Below, piece by piece: positions 45,748-56,544 of a stretch of DNA of 64,000 nucleotides. The position numbers and the translations under genes are program-made. This DNA is from Amborella trichopoda. Lineage: Eukaryota > Streptophyta > Magnoliopsida > Amborellales > Amborellaceae. Below the pieces are notes generated by a model that ran no database searches, was not told the origin of the DNA, and saw nothing but the letters and a program-made list of their open reading frames with translations. Positions within the stretch are counted from its first letter, which is position 1; each line of letters opens with the position of its first letter. The stretch lies in contig NW_006498445.1 of NCBI RefSeq assembly GCF_000471905.2, forward strand, positions 756,947 through 820,946, written 5' to 3'.

Positions 45748-47948
45748 TGTGACGACCTAAAATTTGTAGAATTAAAACATAAGATTAATAGTGTTGATAT
45801 AAATAAACACAAAATAAACAAATAAACTAAAATAAAATAAAATAAAATAAAATACTTACAATAAATAAATATCCAGAACGATAGTTCATTATGCATTATA
45901 GGGACCATTATTTTCACTTATACAATTTTAGCAACTTTTTCCTAAGTTTGTGCCTGACCATTTTGTTAGTATGGACCCTTGGTCCACCAACTTTTTGTAA
46001 GAATTTTTGTGTAAAGGTGGGTGGCGTCTCCACCTTATGTGGCAGCCCACTTACATCATGTTAAAACACTTGAGGGTTCAGCTTTATTTAGGTGGACCTT
46101 ACGTCCACCATCTTGAACTTCATATCTTACCTACTTTGCTTTTAACGTGGCAGCGTTATATCCCTCTCATCTCGGTTTTCAAACACCTTGCAAGTGTATC
46201 TGTTTTTTTATTTGAAACTTCTCTCTCTCTCACATACTTTGAGTTGCGTTTTCTCTTTTTAAGCCATAGGTAAGCTACGGTCCTGATGAACAACAACACT
46301 CTCTCTGTCTCCTTTCGCCAAGCTTTTTGTAAGTTTTTTTGTTACTAATTCATATCGCTTAATGTCAATGGTCGAGGAATGGCTGTTTCTCTATCATCTA
46401 GGTTAATCCACAATGTTTGCACATTGAGGCCTTTACTTTTATCTCCTCTCTGTCACGCCCCATTTCTTGAGTCCTCTTGTTACTTCGACTTTAGCTGCAA
46501 AGTTACGAGTAAGCGATCTCATTGTCTTGAAGAATAATTTTTTTAGTAAAAAGATTGTGATATTTTATCTATTGTTAAGAATTTTAAATACTGTAAATTA
46601 TTAGAAATAAATGTGATATTTTCGCTTTTAGTAAAAGTGTGAGATTTTCCTTCTACTATTTTGAATATTTAGACATTGTAAAATTCATGTGTAAATGACT
46701 TCCTTATTATTGAAAAATTGATATTTTTGCACTTGATTGTAGTATTGCCTATAAAATGATCATTTACAAATTGACAATTCCATAAATTGTGATAATTCTG
46801 TATTTAATTTTGGATTCCCATAAGGGTTCTTTTATTGATACTGGACTGTTATCATGTTAGATTTCTAGAATGTCCTTTAGAACTGTTATCTTTCAGAAAT
46901 TATTGCACAAAATGTTTAAATGGCTACTTAGAGATATTTCAATGGAAGTGATTGTTATTAAATTGCTTCAAGTGAATTTATGTTAATGTTTTCAATTATA
47001 CTTCGCATATATGATATTGTTTCTTTCTGATGTTTAAAGAGTTTCATAGATAATTTGAGTATAAGTGGACCTGCAGTGATCGTTAGGACCTGTCCGATTA
47101 TGTCGGTAGGGACTATTTGGACTCATCCGGGATATCGGTGAGGTATGATCGGACCTGCATGGATTGTTAGGACCTATCCGGTTACATCGGTGGGACTATT
47201 TGGACTCATCCGGGACGTCAGTGAGGTATGTTTGGACTTGTAGGGATTGTTTAGACCTATCCGATAGGGGCTATTTGGACTCATCCGATACGCCGATGAG
47301 GTATGTTTGGACCTGCAGGGATTGTTTAGACCCATGAGAACGCTGGTAGCGTATATAGGTGACCTACTTGGGACGCCAATAGGGTATTTGGTGAAATCCT
47401 TTGAATTATGCATTTCTGTTAAAATGTTTATATGCATTTCCATCATTGGATTATGTTTAACTGTGGATTTGTGAAAGTGCAATTGTTATCTATAAATGCT
47501 TTTGCTCGAAATTCTTCCTCATATTGTTTTTTTTTAACATACATTCTTCAGAAAATGTTTATATCTTCCAACCATGATTATTTTTAAGACCATGATGATC
47601 ACTTACTGAGTAGCCAAACTCACCAAACTATGGTAAATATTTTTCAAGGTAATTGCAGTCTCATAGTTAAATGCACATCAGGACCAGTTTGTGAAGACGA
47701 TGCAGTCATGTCATAACTAAATTCTCTTTTGTAACTTTTGTTTAACTTCACCACTGTAAGTTTTTGCTCTATCAACAGATGTATACCTAGACTTCATGTT
47801 AATACCAGTTGTGATCAAACTTTGTACAAAGCTTAATTAATAGAAAAATTTGTTTTGTTACATTATATATTAATAGGAATTTGAATTTCTCCTAGTATAA
47901 GAATAGTCTGTCGCACCTCGAGAATGTTAGAAATCTTGGGGTGTGACA
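45748..47948 (+). repeat. Large solo LTR, 2.2 kb, probably Ty3-gypsy type
   Basis: It starts TGTGACGACC and ends GGGTGTGACA, flanked by a perfect 5-bp duplication GATGT at 45743-45747 and 47949-47953. It is nested in the right MULE arm, and the left arm shows the empty site. It contains the minisatellite at 47062-47330. There is no coding region. The TG/CA ends, 5-bp duplication and CACTTACTGAG-type sequence before the 3' part fit a gypsy LTR; the strand is a guess. Confidence 0.8.
47062..47330. repeat. Minisatellite, about 85-bp unit, 3 copies
   Basis: Units share GGACCTGCAGGGATTGTT, GACCTATCCGAT, GGGACTATTTGGACTCATCC and GAGGTATG. It lies inside the 2.2-kb solo LTR and gives a false minus-strand open frame at 47482-47174. 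Confidence 0.75.
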
Positions 47949-48270
47949 GATGTGTAGGAAAGCTGTGGGGGAAAGAGAAGAGGGAGGATGTGAGGGTAAG
48001 AGAGAGGTGCAAGGGAGCCGGAAGAGGGAGGCCGTGAGGGTGAGAGACCAGTGAGGGAGGAGAGAGGGGCATCTATATTGCTTGAGAGAGAGAAACTCAT
48101 AGACAAGTCTGGCTCTTGTTGTACTTGTTATGAGAAATTTAATAGGAGAGAGAGAAAAAAAAAGTAAGAATAAGGGCAATTGAATTTTTATCTTGAGATG
48201 GGAGTCTATTGTAATCTATGGGGGGTCTCACCCCTATTTGTGGCAGGGTCCTATACTACGCTTATAATAT

Positions 48271-48890
48271 AATATAACTATGAACCCGGTTTTTATACGG
48301 TCAAGCCCGCACCTATTATGTTGCAGACCCCACATCCAAGACGTCCATGTAAGTATGAGTTGATGACTCTCATATGGGTAACCGGACAACCGAAAGTGAG
48401 TTGACTTCACATGCTGGCTAAAAAGATTTAGAGAGCCACGCATCCCTCATTTTCTGTCTATACGTATAGCCCTCCTTTATCCCAAAAAATTTGCATCCGC
48501 TGCTCTCTCTTTCCTTTCTTGCTCTGTCCATCTCCCTTACCCTCTCTTTCCATATTCTCTCCATCACCTTGGTGGATGGCAAGTGGTGTTTTACTATGTT
48601 TTAAGAGAGAAAAAATTAGATTAAAACAAAACACTCTAGAGAGAACTAAAATAATTTAGAGAGAGAAACTCTTATGAATCAATTGGGTATGCCAAGCACT
48701 TGGACCAAGTTCTTTGTTTTCCCCTCCTCGCTCTAATCCTAATGCTTTTGGAGATAATTCCATTGTAAGCATAGCTATTACACAGAGAGAGTTGTGTCAC
48801 CTTCTCCATTTGATTTGATTGGGGTGATAATGTTCCTATTTCTTAGAGATTGTAATGTCTTTCTAGCATAGTTCTAGCCATTCTTTTTGG
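48271..48890. other. Intergenic, no gene recognised
   Basis: CT-rich stretch at 48505-48560 and GA-rich words at 48600-48670. No domain or terminal repeat was recognised. Confidence 0.35.
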
Positions 48891-48899
48891 CAATTTCAT

Positions 48900-49470
48900 C
48901 CTTGTCTGATCATGTAGTTTCATCATCAGTGTAAAATTTAGTAACAGATGGGAATTTTTCATTTACCTCAACATTCTTCTCCAATTTCTCTATCTTTGAC
49001 TTCTTAATCTTTTCCCCTTCTTCTGAGGAAGAGGGGTGGCCTGCTCATTTTGGCTTATTGTCTCAAGCATCTTCATAGCACGAAACCTTGTAACCATAAT
49101 CGAAATTTCAGGATTTTCTTGTATCTCTTCTTTATTTTCCTCCCTAGCTTTACTGCCATGATTGGTTTTATCCATGGATGCATTTTCTCTCTTCAACCAT
49201 TTTGGGGTTGGCTTTTTCTTCTCATGTTAATCATTTTCATTTGAGATTGTCTCTAAATTTCGGCAATTTTCAGGAGTTGTTGTATCATCTACTGTATCTT
49301 CATCTTGAGAAAATCGAACCTTCTTCGCCACCTTTTTCTCAACATTATCAGAATCTCTCAAGCATCTTTTAACAATCTGCTCACCATTATCACCTTCAAC
49401 CCCAGAGCTTGAACTGCTCTTGGTTTTATGTTTCTCATGAAGAATAACTGCACCTGGTTCTAGGTTTCTC
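48900..49470 (-). pseudogene. Unrecognised gene fragment, Lys/Glu-rich
   Basis: On the minus strand a long mostly open reading runs from about 49450 to 48910. It encodes a charged, low-hydrophobicity stretch with KHKTKSSSSSGVEGDNG, VAKKVRFSQDEDTVDD, an internal stop near 49226, then KPTPKWLKRENASMDK, IMVTRFRAMKMLE and KKGKRLRSQR. The basic clusters look like those of a nuclear protein. The composition is unlike LINE or LTR proteins, so it may be a piece of a host gene, captured or left by a pseudogene. I do not recognise the family. Confidence 0.4.
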
Positions 49471-50235
49471 GTGAAGAGGGTATGGGGGTTTTAGAGAGAG
49501 AAAAGAATAAAAATATTATTTTTTAACTGTGTGCGAGAGAGACTGGGGCTGTCGGTCATGTTTTCCTGCTTCGATGATTGGGAACGACCTACACCGTCCA
49601 ATTAATTAGATGGTGGAGATCTCCAAGCCCACATAGTAACATGTGGGTTTGGATGCACCAAACAATTATCTTATAACTATTATATATTATATATGACATA
49701 ATATATAATACAAATATATATATTAACAATATAAATATTTATCTATTATATTTATAATATAATATATTCAATCTGAAGTCGTCGTCACTTATAACATTGA
49801 AGGTCCAAAGGGAGGGCACTCTAGAAAAAATAAAAAACTTGAAAGAAGAAACATTAATCTACAAACAAAACTTTGTTAAAAATTTTATAAAAATTTTACT
49901 TTAAGGAACATGAGCATAAGTTACTTTAAGAAACATCCATAAAGGGCACCTAGTCACTAGAGATAATGGAGAGTTGTAATTCTTTTTCATAAACCAAGGA
50001 TGTAAAAACACTCAATAAGAAAAATTAGAGCAGGTAGTAAGAAATTTGAGAAAGACAACATCATTGGTTGAAGGGACTTATAACAAGAGCATGTCATATT
50101 CTTTGCTAAATAAGAAATAACACGATATTTTTTATCACCTCTTCTATTATTTGTAGCAAACTCTACACATTTTATGCACAGTAAATATTCCAACACATTA
50201 CAATTAACTAAAGAATTAAATGAATATGACATAGC
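49471..50235. other. AT-rich intergenic stretch
   Basis: A TATAT-rich core at 49675-49770 resembles the cores at 36190-36350 and 53860-54010, so it may be a MITE remnant. The frame at 50232-49987 has no known domain. Confidence 0.35.
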
Positions 50236-50450
50236 TTTGTATGAAAATATAGGAGGTCAAGAACTATGATCTCGGCACCTCTAAACCAAACGGGGCATAT
50301 CACTAAGTTCAACTGATCGTTGTTAGATCTATAGATTGTTGAAAAACATGGACAGTTTGATTTTGAAGGCTTTTAGAGAAAGCTACGGAAATTACGACAA
50401 AGATATAGAGGAAATTGCGAAAAGGTTGCTAAGAAAGTTATAGAGAGAGA
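50236..50450. repeat. Third, partial copy of the duplicated-unit leader
   Basis: It matches 60222-60480 and 53530-53690 at roughly seven bases in ten (TATGAAAATATAGGAGG, GATCTCGGCACC, GTTAGATCT, AAGTTATAGAGAGAG). It stops abruptly where the LTR-like region starts with TGTAAGGTCC at 50452. Confidence 0.55.
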
Positions 50451-50684
50451 GTGTAAGGTCCGAGACTTTTCCGATTGTTGATCCTGTTTTCGTTTCCTAT
50501 TAATGCTTACCTCACTTTTCTTTTTTGATTTGTTGTATAACCTCTGTGTGGTGTTTTGAGTGGTACCGTGTTATTGTAGGGATCGCGAGCTTTTCGACAG
50601 TATGAAAATCGCTTAGATCTGAGCTATCGTCAGAAAGCCATGATCTGTGTCCCAAATTATTTTTTCGTGTGCATCCCAATACGT

Positions 50685-51022
50685 CATGCATGCATCCCCA
50701 TGCATGTATATACTCTTATGTGCACGAATCCCCATGAAACTCACCCATCCCAATGCACATGATTACATCATGCATGCCCTCCCCCACAATGATTACACAC
50801 ATGGACTCTCTCTCCTCTCACATGCTTGCTCTCTTCATGCATGCTTCCACCTCCATCATGGTATTCCCCATGCATGCTCATGCATGTCTTATCTCTCCTC
50901 ATGCATGATTACTTGAGTGTCATATGGTATATGCATGCTTCTACCCCCATCATTGTATTCCTCATGCATACCTTCTCTCTCTTCATGCATGATCACTTGA
51001 GTGTCATGTGGTACATGCATGC
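50685..51022. repeat. Cluster of CATGCATG (RY) motifs in a degenerate tandem array
   Basis: About ten CATGCATG or near-CATGCATG words occur within 340 bp, partly in a roughly 100-bp unit with TTACTTGAGTGTCAT and TGGTA(T/C)ATGCATGCTTC. RY motifs bind plant B3 factors (ABI3/FUS3/LEC2), but here the repeat structure explains the density. Confidence 0.6.
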
Positions 51023-51994
51023 TTCCATCTCTCATGCTTATATATACCCCCATCCACTCATAAATTTGGTTTCTCTCTCTCTTCTCACCTCTTTACTCCG
51101 TCACTTGCCCCTCTTCCCCCCTTGTTCTTCTTCTTCTCCCTTTGCCATTAAACCTCTCTAACACCCCCCCCCCCCAAGCCTTAAACCTCTTAAGCTTGAA
51201 CAAATCCACTTGAAGCTTGACAACTGAAGTGGACCTTGTGGAACATTTCATCTTAGCGATTTCGATTGGAGTAGGTAAGTAGATTTAGTTTCTATGGTTT
51301 CACGCTTACGTTAAAACATGTTTCTTTACCTATTTCTAATGTGAAGCTCAAGTGTGTGTGTGTGTGTGAGCGTGGGTGCATGCTTATTAAAATTCTGTTA
51401 AAGGGTATTCTAATTTCTAGAATTATGGTTCTTGTTTGAGAGACTGTTAGGGTACCTTAAACTTTGTTTTAGATCATTAATTTTTGTGGGTTCATAGCAT
51501 TTTGAATGTATTTATATATGAGAAAAACCCTTGTTAATATCTCAGGTAATTTCAAAACTATTAACTATTTTCTTATGCATGCTAAATGTGCAAAATGAAA
51601 ATCCAGGGATTTTACAAGTTCTTGTGTGAAGCTTTTGACTAAACCAACTTTACTATAATGAAATGAAATTACTTTGAAATTTTAGATAAATGAGTCTAAT
51701 ATAAAATTGATTTTGGACTCATAATAAAATTCCTTATGGTTTAAAAGTTATGGTCATTTATCTAGTAGGCTATCACCTTGGATTTTCTACTGCAAAAAAT
51801 AGAAATTTCATCCAGGAAAATCAAACAGTTTGACAAACTTTAGACCAATATCTGGTGTTATTTCATATATGAAAGTTCTCTTGTTATGAGTCTATATTAT
51901 CAAGAAATTGGTTGCAGGTGTAAATGATCTTTAAATTTAATGATATACCCTTAAAGGTGGACAATATTTATCCAGGAAAAACCAGAAATATGAC

Positions 51995-52280
51995 ATAGTA
52001 ATGTCTATTGCATTGATATATAACATGATATTGACATGATAATATCTCTTAAATTGATAAGCACGATAATATGACATAGTGATGCATAGTGCATTAATAT
52101 ATAACATGATATTGACATGATAATGTCTTTTAAATTGATAAGGATGATAAATGACATGGTGATGTCTAGTGCATTAATATATAGCATGATATTGACATGA
52201 TAATGTCTCTTGAGCAGATAAGCATGATAATATGACATAGTGATATCTATTGCATTGGTATATATCATGATAAGGACATG
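51995..52280. repeat. Tandem repeat, unit about 90 bp, 3 copies
   Basis: Units share GACATAGTGATGTCTA, GCATTAATATATAACATGAT, ATTGACATGATAATGTCT and TTGATAAGCATGATAA. The false minus-strand frame 52268-52005 reflects it. Confidence 0.75.
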
Positions 52281-52935
52281 ATAATATGCATGAATGATTT
52301 GATCGACTTCTTATTACAATCATATCTGATTAGTTATTACTCTGCCATGAAACAAATCATGCATGACGCGTTTGTTTAAATATGAATTTGACACATGACT
52401 CTATGCTTTGTAAGATTTGCTTAAAACTCTGATTATTTTGTAAGCATGAAAGCATGGCACCTAGATCTTATTTTTTGGGCTTTACAACTCACTTTGTTAA
52501 TTTTTCCTCCATGTAGAGTGATAACTAGCGTGATTGTAGTGGCATGTCCTGGTGGTCGCGCTTAGGGTCCCGTACCCCCCTTCTGTTGAAGCTCCATTTT
52601 ACAGTATATATTTTGGTTGGCAGTCTGGCCATATAGTTCATTTTGATTTGATAATATGTCTTGATATTGGGCCTTTTGTGCCTTGGACTTATATGTACTA
52701 TTTTGGACTGTTATATATATTTTGAGACTGGTTTGTCTAACAGACTATAGTTATGTATATTGTGTTTCGTTTGTTTTGTTTCTTTGTGGCTTGCTTTGAT
52801 ACTGAAAATTCATTCTTTTTCAAAGTGTTGAGCGCACTCTAACCCATGGCCCTCGCTACCTGTGGTCGTGGCCCCACACCCTATAGTCCTCCGGCAGGCC
52901 CGAGCCTAGCTCTCTGTGGGTCTATCGGGGATGGT

Positions 52936-52937
<2 letters not shown>

Positions 52938-52990
<53 letters not shown>
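52938..52990. repeat. (GA)n microsatellite
   Basis: A pure run of about 26 GA units beside further GA/GTA-rich sequence up to the N gap. Confidence 0.95.
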
Positions 52991-52994
<4 letters not shown>

Positions 52995-53091
52995 TAGTAG
53001 TGTTGTTGTCGTAGTAGTAAGTAAGAGTAGAGTAGAGTAGAGAGAGAGAGTACTACTACGTACGTACGTCGCGTACGACGAGAGAAGAGAG

Positions 53092-53111
53092 NNNNNNNNN
53101 NNNNNNNNNNN
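53092..53111. other. Assembly gap, 20 N
   Basis: Exactly twenty N in simple-sequence DNA. The true distance across it is unknown. Confidence 0.97.
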
Positions 53112-53691
53112 ACTATACTACGTTAAGTAATAAACTAACCACCCTACCTCTCTCTCTCTCTCTCTCTCTAAAGGTATAACAAACATTGGATCTCTCTGTC
53201 TAAAGTTATAATACACATTCGAAAATGCAAAAGCCACCTATCTCTCTTTCTCTGAAGGTATAATACACAAATCTCTTTATTTCTAAAGGAATAATAAAAG
53301 TTTGTAAATGTAAGCGCCACCTCTCTCTGTTTTTGAGGGCATAATACACATTAGAAGAGGCAAACGCCGACACAAAGAGTACTAACCTAATAAACTATTG
53401 CAAATTACAATTCTTACCCGTCGTAGAGAGCAACATAACATAAACAAATGAAAAATTACGTGTTGTAGAGAGAATCATAACATAACAAATGAAAAAACAA
53501 AAATATGGCATCTACTTCCAAAACATAACATACCTTAGTATTAAAATTTAGGGAACCTAGAACTGCGACCTCTGCACTTGTAAACCAAACATGAACTTAT
53601 CGCAGATTTGAACTTTATCGGTTAGATCTTAGTTTGGGATGTCTCTTAGAAGCTTCTCTCTACAATGTAGAGGAAGCTCGGTTAAAGTGAT

Positions 53692-54230
53692 GGGCACTTG
53701 TTTGCTGGAAGATAAATGTTCCATGGAAAAAAAGAAGTTCTTCTATCATGGGAAGTGGAATGTTATCTTCTAGAAAGTTTAAAGAAGTTCTGAGTAATTG
53801 TGCTTAATAACTTGTTGGAACGTCAAAGAAGTTTTGGATAATTGTGTTTGATAACAAATATATATTAACAATATAATAATATAATACAATATATAATATA
53901 TAGTATAATATTATTTAATATACTATTATATTATAATAATATTATAAAATTTATATATTCGATATGTTATAATATATAAATAAAATATTATATAATATAT
54001 ATTATGTTGTAAATAGTTAATAGTGAATAGTGATCACCAAGAGCAGTAATCGCCAAAAACGTTTGGAGAGTTTGGGTTCCTATTTTAAAAGGAAAAAGGA
54101 AACTTTGCGGAAAGTATTAGGAATGTTATCTTTCTGAACATTAAACTTTCCCGCAGCCAACAGGGAAATGCTACAATATTAGGAACGTTATCTTTTCGAA
54201 AGTTTTCTTTCCAGTAAACAGACACGCCCC
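53692..54230. mobile_element. MITE-like insertion, 539 bp, AT-rich core
   Basis: Its ends are GGGCACTTGTTTGCTGGAAG on the left and GGGGCGTGTCTGTTTACTGG as the complement of the right. Between them lie arms with GTTATCTT and GAAAGTTT words and an AT-rich core at 53860-54010. It is absent from copy 2, which reads AAAGTGACTGAATCCC at that point. No target duplication was identified, so hAT or Harbinger cannot be chosen. Confidence 0.6.
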
Positions 54231-54889
54231 TAGGAGAAACGTTTTCAAACAACAGTTTCTCAGCATTTAATGAGGATTAAAGACAAAGAAAACAATGAAA
54301 AGGTAGGAAGAAAGTTATAAAGAAAAAGAGATTTTTTGTGTTCTCATAGGTAAGAAAGCAGAGTTTATACAAGATATAACTTTTCTGGAGTTTATAAACA
54401 AATACAGGACATTTGCTTTGTTGAAAATCAGAGACTGAGAGATTAGGTGAATTTCTAGGGCTTTAATGAAGATAATTTACTTGCTTTTATACAAAACTCA
54501 GGAATGTATCCAATCCAAACTCAAAGGTAGTTATGAGGACGTGATGTATAATATGAATTTTGAAAAGGCGTATGATGAAGTGGATGGGAAAGTACTCTAT
54601 GAGATGTTGGAGTGAATAAGTTTCTAGTCTTGATGGTGGGATTGTGGATTAATGGTTGTCTACACACTGCTCATTTTTTTTGTTCTTGTCAATGGGAAAT
54701 CTTCAGGGTTTTTTAAAGATTCTAGAGGAATCAGCTAGGGGGATCTTTTTTCTACTTTTCATATACTTTAAAAGTAGAAACTTTCAGTGTTATGTTTATG
54801 TAGTAGATAGAGGTTTTATCTCGGGTGGTAAGATTGGAAATAGTAATCTTGTGGTTTTTCATTTACAATATGTTGAGGCAGAAGAGACA

Positions 54890-55301
54890 TCATCATCATT
54901 CATCGTTATAGCCTTTTTCCTAATTACTTGGGATCAGCTATATGAATCTTGGTCTGTCATTCTGCCCTAAAGTCACACCCTCAGTGAGGCCCCAAGTCCC
55001 CATATATTTCTGAACTACTTCCAACTACGTCTTTTTGGGCCAACCCTTTGTCCTTTTGTCCTTTTAACTCCTTCCACTTGAACTAACTTACACCTCCTAA
55101 TAAGCGTTTTACTTGGTCGGTGTCATACATGGCTAGCCGACCTGAGTCTACTCTCTCTCATCTTATGGCCTATTGGTACCATGCCTAAATTCTCTCAAAT
55201 GGATTCATTTCGAATCCTAATCTTTCTTATCTTGCCACTCATCCATATCAACAGTCTCATCTTCACTACACTCATTCTATAGGTATATTGTTTTTTTTAT
55301 A
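54890..55301 (-). mobile_element. RTE LINE 3' end nested in L1 copy 1
   Basis: It begins with a CATCATCATCATTCATCG tail and continues TTATAGCCTTTTTCCTAATT, like 24436 and 13548. Flanks AGGCAGAAGAGACA (54876-54889) and AGGTAAAAGAGACA (55302-55315) are a 14-bp target duplication with two changes. L1 copy 2 lacks the insert and reads on into AAGGCACAGGGGACAAAAG. Confidence 0.8.
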
Positions 55302-55718
55302 AGGTAAAAGAGACAAAAGTATATAATTTATGGTTGTTCTTAAAATGTATTGAGTTGGTTACTGGCCTTAAAGTCAATTTGGCTAAGACAAAATTGTTAA
55401 ATTGGTGGTTTTGATGAGAGAAATGCAACCTTTGCGATGTTGATTCCTTACCATTTTAATATTTATGTCACCCCCTTTTGTGACCTTTCACCATTCAAGG
55501 TCTATTTGGGATCTGGTGTTGGAAAGATTTTACAAGAGTTAGCCTGTGGAAATCTAAACTTCTATCGTTCGGTGGTAAAGTTACCTTAACTAAATCATCT
55601 AACCTACATGTATATTTTATGTCCATGTGTCATATGCCTTTGTAGGTTGTCAAATTTCTAGAAGGGTCGATGAAAGCTTTCATTTGGGGGAGTAATGATA
55701 AGACAATGAAGTTGAATC

Positions 55719-56544
55719 CAGTGTATCAAAAAGCACTAGGCGGGCGTTTAGAACCTAGGTGGCTGCCCAGTTAAAAAAAGATACTAATATACCATATTCC
55801 AAGTTGAAATAGCTAATACCCCCATTGGTATTTTTTTCATAAAAATTACACCTTATACATTTGGTTTTGGGTTTATACCCATACTTCTAACCCGAATCAC
55901 TTCTTCTAGAAGTAGCAGAAATAGATCCATGATAAGGATTTTGTTCTTGTTTTTATTTTACATAACATATATATTGCTTAGTCTCCTTTTTAATAGCTTC
56001 AAGAACATTTTTACAATGGACAACATCCCCTTTAATACCAGCAAGATGTTTCTTAAATTGATTTATGCCTCTTTTTGTATCTTTTTCACAAAAAATGCTT
56101 CTAATACAATTTTTGTCATTTAGATTCAGGTTGTATCCATATTTCGAACTCCGGTCTCCACTACAACTAACTCCTGAAGAAGACATCTCAAAATAAAACA
56201 AGCAATCTAAAAAATAAAGTTTTACACTTACTTTGATTACTCGAACTCCAAACTTTAAGAAATACTTTGGAGGTTTCTTTCTCTCTAAAATGGGTTATTG
56301 TGGGTTTAGGTTTCAAATGAACCTAAAACTTGTCCTTCTAACCTTTTATATCTTAAAAAATATATATATATATTTCTGCCTCTGGGCTGGTCGCAGGCCC
56401 TAGGCGACCGCCCAAGGCTGGGCTGGGCAGCCGCCCAAGGACCACCGCCCAGTTTGGCCGCCTAGGCCTGGGGGATGCGCCCAAGCCTTCTGGACTGCCT
56501 AGGCGGTCACCCAGGTGCTGGGCGGTCTATTTTTTTGAACACTG
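55719..56544 (-). mobile_element. Non-autonomous hAT element, 826 bp, nested in L1 copy 1
   Basis: Perfect 8-bp duplication GTTGAATC at 55711-55718 and 56545-56552. The ends are CAGTGTATCAAAAAGC and CAGTGTTCAAAAAAATAG (complement). CCTAGGCGG-type subterminal repeats lie at 55735-55770 and 56375-56530. It keeps one BED-finger unit on the minus strand (56186-55953, MSSSGVS, IFCEKDTKRG, FKKHLAGIKG) in which the first cysteine pair is damaged. It is a deletion sibling of the element at 4791. L1 copy 2 shows the empty site. Confidence 0.9.

Larger units (their letters stand above)
37053..48261 (-). mobile_element. FAR1-type Mutator-like element, 11.2 kb
   Basis: Seen: perfect 9-bp target duplication TTATAATAT at 37044-37052 and 48262-48270. 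The ends share CTATAGGACCCTGCCAC (left) and GTATAGGACCCTGCCAC (right, complemented). Terminal inverted repeats of about 1.2 kb each (37053-38661, 44908-48261) enclose a decayed FAR1/FHY3-like transposase on the minus strand. The left arm has gained a 394-bp MITE and the right arm a 2.2-kb solo LTR. A smaller MITE lies at 44278. Known: MULEs of this type make 9-bp duplications, and the plant light regulators FHY3/FAR1 descend from such transposases. The transposase is interrupted, so the element is no longer autonomous. Confidence 0.9.
44908..48261 (-). repeat. Right terminal inverted repeat of the MULE
   Basis: Complement of the left arm, interrupted by the solo LTR at 45748-47948. On each side of that LTR the sequence matches the left arm's uninterrupted stretch around CTTTCCTGCACCTCTCTC (about 37391-37420). 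Confidence 0.85.
50452..52930 (+). mobile_element. LTR-like region, right edge not found
   Basis: It begins TGTAAGGTCCGAGAC exactly where the copy at 50236-50450 breaks off. It contains the CATGCATG cluster (50685-51022), a TATATATACCCC stretch at about 51040, a 90-bp tandem array (51995-52280) and a late AACTCACTTTGTTAATTTTTCC region as in large gypsy LTRs. No matching CA end or 5-bp duplication was found before the (GA)n tract and N gap. No coding region was seen. Confidence 0.4.

Noticed and set aside
50647-51161. Met/His-rich open frames
   Set aside because: Created by the CATGCATG tandem array.
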